Shown here piece after piece: positions 1-6,994 of a stretch of DNA of 64,000 bases (position 1 is the first letter of the stretch; each line of letters starts with the position of its first letter). Source of the DNA: Armatimonadota bacterium (GTDB lineage Bacteria; Armatimonadota; Fimbriimonadia; Fimbriimonadales; Fimbriimonadaceae); NCBI GenBank assembly GCA_016125185.1, contig WGMG01000006.1, positions 496,001-560,000 on the forward strand, given 5' to 3'. The notes beneath the pieces were generated by a model that ran no database searches, had not been told where the DNA came from, and saw only the letters and a list, made by a program, of their open reading frames with translations. Position numbers and translations under genes: made by a program.

Positions 1-742
1 GTTCAAATCTGGCGATGCGGGCCGCGTCGATGCGGAGCAGGGAAGCGAGATACAGGGCTCGGCAAGCCTCACGGTAGCGGCCCTCGGCGATGAGCTTGTC
101 AGCGTTGGCGAGGTACTCGTCTTCGGTCAGCAGCTCTTCGCCTTCCTCTAGCATGCCGGTTCGGGCTCGCTTGACCTTGCCGCGGCTGGTCCACGACCAC
201 GGAATCTTGGTGATGAGGTAGATGAGGCCAATCACGGCTACGCCGACAATGACGTAGAAAAGGCCCTGCAGGAGCCCACCAATCCAAGTTGGAAGCTGGG
301 GTAGATCGGGAGTCGCCGGGCCCTGTCGCTTGAAGAGATTGCGTAGGCGCTCAAGCATCTTCTCGATCCAGTTGGAGGCGGTGGATTCGCGCTCGGCTTT
401 ATAGAGTGGATCGCTCTTGATAGCTTGGGCCTTGGCTTTCGCGCCCTTGACGGTGGAGAAGGACTCGGCCGCCGCGCTGGAGTCGACGAAGCTGACGATC
501 TCCTGATAAGTGGACTCTTTGGCGTCGTTGGTGGTTGCCGAATTGTAGTCGTCGATGAGCTCGTGCAGGTACTCCTCGTCGCTGGCATCACCGGACCCAT
601 CCCTCTCGCTGAGGGTTTTGATGGCCCCCTCTCGCGACTTGGCGGCATGAAACTTCTTGCTGACGGTCGTCCAATCCGCCATGGCGGCTATCGCGAGTCC
701 GATCAGGAACAGGCTAACGGCGGCTCGACGGAAGCTTCTCAT
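1..742 (-). CDS. DUF4129-type membrane protein, C-terminus cut by window edge
   Basis: My own translation of the minus strand from the ATG at 742 stays open to base 1, so the gene lacks its stop here. Residues 1-22 form a signal peptide ending AIAAMA. A polar region of about 130 residues follows, then one membrane segment (GLLQGLFYVIVGVAVIGLIY), then a cytoplasmic part containing EGRYREACRALYLASLLRID. That motif is the hallmark of DUF4129, a domain found at the C-terminus of transglutaminase-like and MoxR/DUF58-neighbourhood proteins. The start overlaps the end of the upstream membrane-protein gene by 29 bases, so the two are probably co-transcribed and translationally coupled. The domain's molecular function is unknown. 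Left of the window I would expect DUF58 or MoxR genes (inference). Confidence 0.75.
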   Translation of the reverse strand, partial: MRSFRRAAVSLFLIGLAIAAMADWTTVSKKFHAAKSREGAIKTLSERDGSGDASDEEYLHELIDDYNSATTNDAKESTYQEIVSFVDSSAAAESFSTVKGAKAKAQAIKSDPLYKAERESTASNWIEKMLERLRNLFKRQGPATPDLPQLPTWIGGLLQGLFYVIVGVAVIGLIYLITKIPWSWTSRGKVKRARTGMLEEGEELLTEDEYLANADKLIAEGRYREACRALYLASLLRIDAARIARFE

Positions 743-1736
743 AGAGGATAGAAATGTCGAGGCCCTCAACGCAGATGCGCCGTTGATAGTAGAAGAGGGC
801 GGCGGCGATGGCAACGAACGGCGTCACCAGCCAGATAGCGAGGAATTCGGGCAGGATGCCCAACACGATGTCGGCGATAACCTTGAGGTAGGGCGACGGC
901 ATGGCATTGCGGACCCAGTCTTGGATGCCGATGGCGGCCATGGCCGACGAGTAGCCGACACGGAGCAAGAGGTAGATCAGGAAGGTACTTCCGATGGCCG
1001 AGGCGGCGGGGTTGGCCTTGGGAGCCGGCTTGGATTTGGACCCAAAGAGGTACTTGGCACGCTCGATAGCTTCTTTCGGACTCTTGTTTTCGTTGAGCGC
1101 GACGGAGATCGCGCCGAGGCCGATATTGAGTCGAGTCAGGCTCCAAATGATGCCAACGGGAATGAAGAAGATCGAGAGTATGCCAAGGATGCCGGGGATG
1201 ACGTTTCCTTCGCCCGTGATGCCGACGAGGAGTCCGGAAACGATAAGCGGGATGACGGAAAGGAACGCGATGGAAAGCGTGTACCAAACCGTGCGGAGCA
1301 TCGTTTTGTAGGCGAGACTGAAGTAGGGCCGAGCGCGCCGCTCGATCTCGACTTGGTTGATCTCTTCGTTCTTCACCTCGGCTTCGACGAGCACGTGGGC
1401 GTAGGTTGCGACCTTGGCTAAACCGATGGTGGCGACGATGAAACCGGCCGTCAGTCCGCCGAAAAGATAGAGCGTGAACTCGAGGATTTGGCTAGATGTG
1501 TCGTTTTGGTAGCGGGTCTCGAACAGGCGGGGAAAGAGGAGTTCGAAGAAAACGACGGCAAAGCCACTGATGAAGAGACTGGGCAGTAAACTTAAGTTTG
1601 CAATTGCCGAAAATGACCTTCGGTAAAGAAAAATTGCCGCATCCGACGTCTCACCCGGGGCGTGCGGACGTAGAAGCTTAGAGGTAGTAGCAGACACATA
1701 TCGGGCGTAATCCTGGACAGGCCCATTCGTCTGCAT
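714..1736 (-). CDS. Polytopic membrane protein, GPDPase-membrane-domain-like
   Basis: The 340-residue protein has about six hydrophobic segments (near residues 45-75, 85-110, 150-175, 180-205, 250-275 and 290-320) and no signal peptide. It ends with YYQRRICVEGLDISIL, resembling the closing motif of membrane proteins annotated as glycerophosphoryl diester phosphodiesterase membrane domain, which lack the catalytic domain. It overlaps the DUF4129 gene by 29 bases, so they likely form one operon. A TATACT box lies 9 nt before the ATG, giving a very short leader. The assignment to that superfamily rests only on the tail motif and topology; no enzymatic role can be read from the sequence. Confidence 0.7.
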   Translation of the reverse strand: MQTNGPVQDYARYVSATTSKLLRPHAPGETSDAAIFLYRRSFSAIANLSLLPSLFISGFAVVFFELLFPRLFETRYQNDTSSQILEFTLYLFGGLTAGFIVATIGLAKVATYAHVLVEAEVKNEEINQVEIERRARPYFSLAYKTMLRTVWYTLSIAFLSVIPLIVSGLLVGITGEGNVIPGILGILSIFFIPVGIIWSLTRLNIGLGAISVALNENKSPKEAIERAKYLFGSKSKPAPKANPAASAIGSTFLIYLLLRVGYSSAMAAIGIQDWVRNAMPSPYLKVIADIVLGILPEFLAIWLVTPFVAIAAALFYYQRRICVEGLDISILYEKLPSSRR

Positions 1737-1780
1737 ACTTTGGATAGTATACGAGTCAAACCCCTGAGAAGAAGCACATT
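1737..1780. promoter_or_regulatory. Divergent promoter region with overlapping -10 boxes
   Basis: The short gap between divergent genes holds TAGTATA at 1745-1751. Read on the minus strand it gives TATACT, 9 nt before the ATG at 1736. Read on the plus strand it gives TAGTAT, 30 nt before the ATG at 1781. A GAGAAGAAG stretch precedes the plus start as a plausible ribosome site. The two polymerase sites would be mutually exclusive (inference). Confidence 0.4.
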
Positions 1781-2488
1781 ATGATGACAACGACACTGGC
1801 AGCGATGATTTTGGGAGGCACTCAATCGACGAATATCGATTCCTACCTGCCTTCCGGACTCAAGGACATCACCTTCAATGTTTCGATGACGAAGCGCAAC
1901 TCCAAAGAACTTGGCAAGATCGATCAATCGTTCGTACAACAGTACTCGATCGACTCGGCCACAGTCAGGGCAAAAGAGCCCTTCAAGCTTCGCATGGACG
2001 CACGGTCGGATGAGACGACAGTGATGACCATCGTAAACGGCGGAAGCAAGTTGATCAGCGTTCCCGCCCTTCGCATCAAGAAGAAGTCAAACGTTTCCGA
2101 GGAGCCTGGTCAGCGGCAAACGCTGATGGATTTCATCCTTCTGACTCCTGCCGCAGCGACCGATTTCCTCCATCCGAAGTTTGTGCGGTTCGACCGGCAG
2201 TCTGGCGACCCGGTGTTCGATCTAACATTCGCGTCGTCGCTGAACTATCCGGTGCGACACCGCGTTTGGATCGACAAAGATGAGCACTACGTGACCCGAC
2301 GCGAGTGGTACGGAACGGAGGGCCAGCTTCGAGCGACCTTCCTTTTTTCGAGCCCGGTGAAGGTCAAGGGCATCTATGTTCCGACGGTTATGCAGGTACT
2401 GAATGCCGACAACAAACTGGCGGGCGAAACCAAGTACACCAATATCAAGGTGAACGAAGGCCTTTCCGACAGCATCTTCGATATCTAA
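1781..2488 (+). CDS. Outer-membrane lipoprotein-sorting (LolA/LolB-fold) family protein
   Basis: This 235-residue protein shows the pattern of the LolA-like fold: beta-rich, with YSIDSATVRAKEPFKLRMDA, a central VRHRVWIDKDEHYVTRREWY strand pair, and a closing KYTNIKVNEGLSDSIFDI. The last motif is typical of proteins named outer membrane lipoprotein-sorting protein, whose members carry or sense lipoproteins in the periplasm. The N-terminus (MMTTTLAAMILGG) is a weak, short signal-like segment, so export is likely but not certain. The gene is divergent from the membrane-protein operon. Its stop overlaps the stop of the convergent gene by four bases (CTAA). Family-level call only. Confidence 0.65.
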   Translation: MMTTTLAAMILGGTQSTNIDSYLPSGLKDITFNVSMTKRNSKELGKIDQSFVQQYSIDSATVRAKEPFKLRMDARSDETTVMTIVNGGSKLISVPALRIKKKSNVSEEPGQRQTLMDFILLTPAAATDFLHPKFVRFDRQSGDPVFDLTFASSLNYPVRHRVWIDKDEHYVTRREWYGTEGQLRATFLFSSPVKVKGIYVPTVMQVLNADNKLAGETKYTNIKVNEGLSDSIFDI

Positions 2489-5400
2489 CTGAGCTTCGCT
2501 CGACCCGTGCGCTTGAGCTTGCCCCAACCCTGGGGCACGCCCAGCATGGCCCGCCAGAGGCCGCGCAGGACGACGGCGTACATAAGCTGTCGGTACACGA
2601 ACCGCTGAGGGATCAGCCACCACAAGCGCCACGCCGGCTTGCGGTCCATCTTGTACGCTACCCACCCCGAGATCAGCTCGAGGCCCAGAAATACGCCGTA
2701 GAGCACGATGATGGGGAGCAGGGCGTCGGTGATCTTGGGCGGCGGAGCCTCGCCAACGATCTTGCCGTAGCTCGACTGCGGGTCGGAGCCCGGCACTGGT
2801 GAGAAATACACCATGACGGCCGAAATGATAGCGAAGAAAATCTTCACGTCCATGATCGGCGCGAGTATCTGGAAGATGACCTGGAACAGCCAAAGCGTCG
2901 GCAACGCAAGGCGTCCGAACCAGCCGTAGCGCCCCAACGCCCGGCGGTGCTTCCATAGGCATTGTAGCGTGCCAAACGCCCATCGGAACCGCTGGCGGAA
3001 GAGCGCCGAGATCGTTTCGGGAGCCTCGGTGTAGGCGACGGCCCGGTTCTCAGTGTCGATTTTGTAGCCCAACATGCGGATGCGCCACGTGAGGTCCATG
3101 TCCTCGGCGAGCGTGTCCGATTGATATTCCTGGGCGGCGACCACTGCTTCGCGACGCCACATTCCAATCGCGCCGGGCACGACGGTGATGGCGTTGAGCT
3201 GGCTGTAGGCTTGGCGGTCCAGGTTCTGGCTGGTGCGGTATTCGACCGCTTGCCAAGACGTGACGACGTTGTGGATATTTCCGACCTCGACGTTGCCCGC
3301 GACTGCGCCGACCTTTTCGTCATCGAAGTAGGGAACCATGCACCCGATCGCATCGGGGTCGAGCTGGGTGTCGGCGTCGATGCAGAAAAGCAGTTCGCCG
3401 GTGGCTCGCTCGATGGCGGCGTTGAGGGCTGATGCTTTACCGCCGTTCTCCTTATGAATTGCGACGACCTCGGTCAGTTGGTCGATGACCTCGCGTGTGC
3501 CGTCGGTGGACCCGTCGTTCACGACGATCACCTCGGCTAAGGGATAGCGGGAAGCCAACACGCTCCGCACCGTCGCCTCGATGGTGGACTCTTCGTTATA
3601 GGCGGCGATCAGCACCGACACTGTCGGTCCGGTGGTGGGAATAACGTCCAACTGGGGCCGCCGTCGGAAGTGGACGAGGGCGAGGGGGAGCAGGAAGAAG
3701 ATTCGGACGATTCCTAACGCGATGGCGACAATGAAAAGAGTGGCCAGGAGCCACTGGAAGGAGAAGAAAAGCCAGAAGGCGAGGCGGTCAAGGTTGACGT
3801 TGGTGACCTCGTTGGGCGCGATTTTGGGCATGACCTTGTCTCGTCCCACGCCCTCCAACTGGGCGACGGAGACGAACTTGTAGCCCATCGCCTGGAGCTT
3901 TGGCACCACCATGCCGAGTGCACGAATGGTCTCTTCGCGGTTGCCGCCTGCGTCGTGGAGCAGGATGATGTTTCCTTCCTGGTGCTGTTCCTCGTCGCTC
4001 TGAATCTGGGAAATGATCTCTTCGGTGATGTCCTCGGCGGTGTGCTTCTTGGGATTGCCGTTCTCGTCAAAGATGGTCGGGCTCCAGTCGTGGGGATCGA
4101 TGTTTTCGCCCACGACGGTGTAGCCGAGGACCGACGCCCAATCGACGGGGAGGACCTGGTTGTTGGTCTCCGGCTGGCTGTCCGCGTTGTACGGCGGGCG
4201 AAAGAGCAGGGTTCCGTGGCCGGTCAGCGACTCGATGGCGCGTTGGGTGGCGTTGATCTCCAAGTTCGCCTGACTCTGGCCCAGCGGACCGAGGTCGGGG
4301 TGGGTGAAGCTGTGGTTGCCGATCTCGTGCCCTTCGTCGTAGATGCGGCGCACGATGTCCGGGTAGCGTTCGCAGTTTTCGCCGACGAGGAAGAAGGTTC
4401 CGGGCACTTTCAGCTTCTTGAGCTCGTCGAGGACGAGCGGCGTGTAGCGGGGATCGGGGCCGTCGTCGAAGGTGAGCACCAACTGCTTGGGCTTGTAGCC
4501 GGACTTCGCAATGACATAGGAGTACGGATATTGCTCGTAGCTTTGGTCGGTGATGAGTTGAGTGTCGGGGTCGATTTCCAATGACCGTTGGCCCGATTGC
4601 GGCCGCCGTTCGACCTTCAGGAGTTCGCCTTTGCCCGTGAAGTCGATGAGGCGCGGGAAGTCGATGACGGAGAGCGCTTTAGGGTCGGGAGGAGCGAAGA
4701 GGGTCTGGGCGTCGAGGCACTTCCAGATGCTGGGGTCTTCGGTACCGAGCGACCAAAGGGCCACGCCCTTGAGGTCCTTCGACCGGACAGATTGCCATTG
4801 GTTGTAGGCCGAAACCGCATCGAGGAGCCAGACGTCGTGGTGCGATTTGTCGTCGTCGTCCACGTACTCATAGTGCATGTTCAGCGAGTCGGGATCGAAA
4901 TCGAAGGCATCTTTCGGTGACTCATCGAGGTAGCCATCGGCCTGCGAGATCGCCTCTTCATAGCTAAGGCTGGCGGCTCCGGCCTTGCCGTTCTTCCAGT
5001 CATAGGCATAGCTCCCGACGCCCATCACGACCTTGTCCGCAGGAGCGCGGAGCAGGAAGCGATCGACCTGCTTGACGCTCCAATCCAGCGGGGCGATCGG
5101 TCCCGGTTTTCCATCCTCGCTGGATTTGTCGTACGCCATGAGGACCAGGTAGTCACACGCGTCGGCGCAGGCTTTGACGTTGAGTTCGTCGGCGGTGGTC
5201 TGAACGTCGATTGAAAGTTCGAAACCGCCCTTGTGGAGCGCAGGTCCAAGTTCTTTCAGGAATCCAGCGATATTGTTCTCGCCGTACTCATCAAGGTCTT
5301 CGAAGTCGAGGTTAATGCCAGCCAGACGATTATCGGTTAGAAAACCGACCAAGGATGTGATGAGATTTTTGCGCGCGGTCGGCGAACGGAGCATCTTATC

Positions 5401-5949
5401 GACCCGTTTGGGGTCGAACAGACCATCGTTGGCGCCTTCCATCGCGTTGGAGAGGATGGGCACTATCCGCACGTTGTTGCGCCGGGCGATGGTGATGATT
5501 TCGCCGTTGTTGGGGTTGGATTTCAGGTCGAAGTCGCGGGTATCGATGCCGTCGCCGTTGGGATTCAAGCGGAGCCAGACTGGCGAAACATGGGTGAGGT
5601 GAGGTGCGGCGTTGCGGAACGAATCGAGCGACGTCGGTTCCCAAGGAGCCAGAAAGCCGAGTACGATGGAGTCGGTTGGCGCTTTCGACTTGGCGGGATG
5701 CTTACGATCGACGACTTGCGGTCGGATGTGATCGAGCTCATGGGCGCGTTGCGAGCGAGCAATAGAAGGCGGAGAGATAATGCGGAACGGGCGGAACTGG
5801 GCCCGTAGACCGGCGAGGTTGGGCGTGAAGACCAGCGTGATGCCAAAGGCGATGAAGAGGATCAGGAGGAAGAAGACCAAAGCGGCCAAGGTCCGGCTAA
5901 AAATGCCGCGACGTCGTCCGGTTGGATCGTGGAAAACTTGCCTGTTCAT
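2485..5949 (-). CDS. Three-domain membrane enzyme: GH18-like + NodB deacetylase + GT2 glycosyltransferase
   Basis: The 1154-residue protein begins with an N-terminal anchor (residues 18-42). A GH18/YaaH-like barrel follows (about 92-420), with GINLDFED placing the catalytic Glu at 217. A NodB polysaccharide deacetylase comes next (about 488-700), with metal-site FDDGPD at 494-499, HSFTH at 546-550 and RPPYN at 584-588. Two membrane helices lie near 723-760. A processive GT2 domain spans about 776-1000, with NDG at 811, DAD at 858-860, AEDMD at 948-952 and QRFRW at 986-990. Three or more C-terminal helices complete it. The likely role is synthesis and trimming of an N-acetylhexosamine polymer across the inner membrane (inference from domains). 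Every catalytic motif I looked for is intact. It overlaps the convergent LolA-like gene by four bases. Confidence 0.88.
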   Translation of the reverse strand: MNRQVFHDPTGRRRGIFSRTLAALVFFLLILFIAFGITLVFTPNLAGLRAQFRPFRIISPPSIARSQRAHELDHIRPQVVDRKHPAKSKAPTDSIVLGFLAPWEPTSLDSFRNAAPHLTHVSPVWLRLNPNGDGIDTRDFDLKSNPNNGEIITIARRNNVRIVPILSNAMEGANDGLFDPKRVDKMLRSPTARKNLITSLVGFLTDNRLAGINLDFEDLDEYGENNIAGFLKELGPALHKGGFELSIDVQTTADELNVKACADACDYLVLMAYDKSSEDGKPGPIAPLDWSVKQVDRFLLRAPADKVVMGVGSYAYDWKNGKAGAASLSYEEAISQADGYLDESPKDAFDFDPDSLNMHYEYVDDDDKSHHDVWLLDAVSAYNQWQSVRSKDLKGVALWSLGTEDPSIWKCLDAQTLFAPPDPKALSVIDFPRLIDFTGKGELLKVERRPQSGQRSLEIDPDTQLITDQSYEQYPYSYVIAKSGYKPKQLVLTFDDGPDPRYTPLVLDELKKLKVPGTFFLVGENCERYPDIVRRIYDEGHEIGNHSFTHPDLGPLGQSQANLEINATQRAIESLTGHGTLLFRPPYNADSQPETNNQVLPVDWASVLGYTVVGENIDPHDWSPTIFDENGNPKKHTAEDITEEIISQIQSDEEQHQEGNIILLHDAGGNREETIRALGMVVPKLQAMGYKFVSVAQLEGVGRDKVMPKIAPNEVTNVNLDRLAFWLFFSFQWLLATLFIVAIALGIVRIFFLLPLALVHFRRRPQLDVIPTTGPTVSVLIAAYNEESTIEATVRSVLASRYPLAEVIVVNDGSTDGTREVIDQLTEVVAIHKENGGKASALNAAIERATGELLFCIDADTQLDPDAIGCMVPYFDDEKVGAVAGNVEVGNIHNVVTSWQAVEYRTSQNLDRQAYSQLNAITVVPGAIGMWRREAVVAAQEYQSDTLAEDMDLTWRIRMLGYKIDTENRAVAYTEAPETISALFRQRFRWAFGTLQCLWKHRRALGRYGWFGRLALPTLWLFQVIFQILAPIMDVKIFFAIISAVMVYFSPVPGSDPQSSYGKIVGEAPPPKITDALLPIIVLYGVFLGLELISGWVAYKMDRKPAWRLWWLIPQRFVYRQLMYAVVLRGLWRAMLGVPQGWGKLKRTGRAKLS

Positions 5950-6090
5950 GAATGGAGCCGCAATTCGCTTGGTTAGTGTTTCATAAGCGGGCTGCGCTTA
6001 ACTAGGGTAACGCGCGACATCACCCCGTTGGTTCGGCCATTTTTGAGAACCCTTGCCGGGTACAAATTCGACAAATCTAACGATTTAGTA

Positions 6091-6233
6091 GGTATTTTGG
6101 CGACAGCCTGAACAAATACCCCCAGTGCGGGAGTCAGAAAAAGAGACAACTCCCACAAAGAAGTTGTTGGCAAAAAGCCAAAACCAATCCCCTCCCCAAC
6201 AGGCCGATTCGAAAGAGTCGGCCCTTTCTTTTT
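6091..6233 (+). ncRNA. Candidate structured non-coding RNA with terminal rho-independent terminator
   Basis: No coding frame fits 5950-6250. The plus strand instead holds four successive helices. GGTATTT 6091-6097 pairs with AAATACC 6114-6120, enclosing a small GGC/GCC stem. GGGAGT 6129-6134 pairs with ACTCCC 6149-6154. TTGGC 6167-6171 pairs with GCCAA 6177-6181 over an A5 loop. A 9-bp stem followed by a T-run lies at 6202-6233. A terminator with no gene ahead of it on that strand implies a transcript ends here. It does not match the tmRNA, SRP RNA or RNase P hallmarks I know. It could instead be the 5' leader of an unseen small gene. Confidence 0.4.
6202..6233 (+). terminator. Rho-independent terminator
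   Basis: GGCCGATTC (6202-6210) pairs with GAGTCGGCC (6215-6223) around a GAAA loop, with one G-T wobble. CTTTCTTTTT follows at 6224-6233. It sits just before the promoter of the DUF1801 gene and would insulate it from transcription coming from 5950-6200. Confidence 0.75.
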
Positions 6234-6250
6234 GTGTTATAAAGGTCGGT

Positions 6251-6715
6251 ATGACCAGCAAAGCCGCGACCGTGGCCGAGTACCTTGAGGGGCTGCCTGA
6301 AGACCGTCGCGCCGCCATCGAGACCGTGCGAGCAACGATCCTGCAGAACCTGCCGAAAGGGTACGAGGAGGGCATGCAGTACGGCATGATCGGCTACTTC
6401 GTGCCGCATTCGATCTATCCCGCGGGGTACCACTGCGATCCCAAACAGCCACTCCCCTTTGTGGCGTTGGCCTCGCAGAAGAACTACATGTCGCTCTACC
6501 TGTCGTGCCTGTATTCGGACGCGGAATACTCGAAGGAATTCATCCAGGCATATCAGGAGTCGGGCAAGAAGTTGGATATGGGGGCGTGTTGTCTTCGATT
6601 CAAGAAGGTCGAAGACCTGCCGCTGGAGTTGGTGGGACGGTTTTTGTCGAAGATTTCGGTGGAGGAGTACATCCGGCATTACGAGTCGATGCGGCCGGGG
6701 AAGGGGAAGAGGTAG
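6251..6715 (+). CDS. DUF1801 domain protein
   Basis: The 154-residue protein carries the DUF1801 pattern: VAEYLEGLPEDRRAAIETVRATILQNLPKGYEEGMQYGMIGYFVP at the N-terminus, then LPFVALASQKNYMSLYLSC and a C-terminal ISVEEYIRHYE. Related proteins (YdhG/YjhG-like) are small, cytoplasmic and of unknown function; some are linked to iron or metal handling. I chose the ATG at 6251 rather than the longer in-frame start at 6125, because the latter would translate the terminator. TATAAA at 6238-6243 lies 7 nt before this ATG, consistent with a leaderless message. The gene stands alone. Confidence 0.8.
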   Translation: MTSKAATVAEYLEGLPEDRRAAIETVRATILQNLPKGYEEGMQYGMIGYFVPHSIYPAGYHCDPKQPLPFVALASQKNYMSLYLSCLYSDAEYSKEFIQAYQESGKKLDMGACCLRFKKVEDLPLELVGRFLSKISVEEYIRHYESMRPGKGKR

Positions 6716-6994
6716 GGAGTTGGCAGTCGGCAGTTGGGGGTAGCTCTTTGGGAGATGTGAGCGTCTCGCTCACAAGGATGCGAACCTAACCGCAGTTCCA
6801 CCAGATACTGGGACTTGTCTTTGGACTCCAGTTCGCCTGCTTGGGCATAAGTCTACTAGAGGTTCTCTTACCCTCAGAACCTCTGCCTGGAACGTCGAAA
6901 GGTTGTCCTATTCCTCGGCACTGAGGGAGCGATCCAAGTATTTCCCTTCTGCCAACTCCCGACTACAAACTCCCAACTCCTGACTGCCCGACCC
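6716..6994. other. Gene-free intergenic stretch with hairpins and heptamer repeats
   Basis: Nothing codes here. Degenerate 7-nt repeats of the GGCAGTT kind sit at 6716-6739 and, inverted, at 6949-6988. Between them are two hairpins: GTGAGCG/CGCTCAC at 6757-6773 and AGAGGTTCT/AGAACCTCT at 6858-6884. Neither has a T-run, so they are not clear terminators. Confidence 0.5.

Noticed and set aside
657-1421. Long plus-strand frame opposite the first membrane-protein gene
   Set aside because: Very rich in Glu, Asp, Arg and Gly with no recognisable motif; it is the antisense shadow of the 714-1736 gene.
6125-6250. N-terminal extension of the DUF1801 frame
   Set aside because: It would translate through the rho-independent terminator and promoter box; the conserved family N-terminus starts at 6251.
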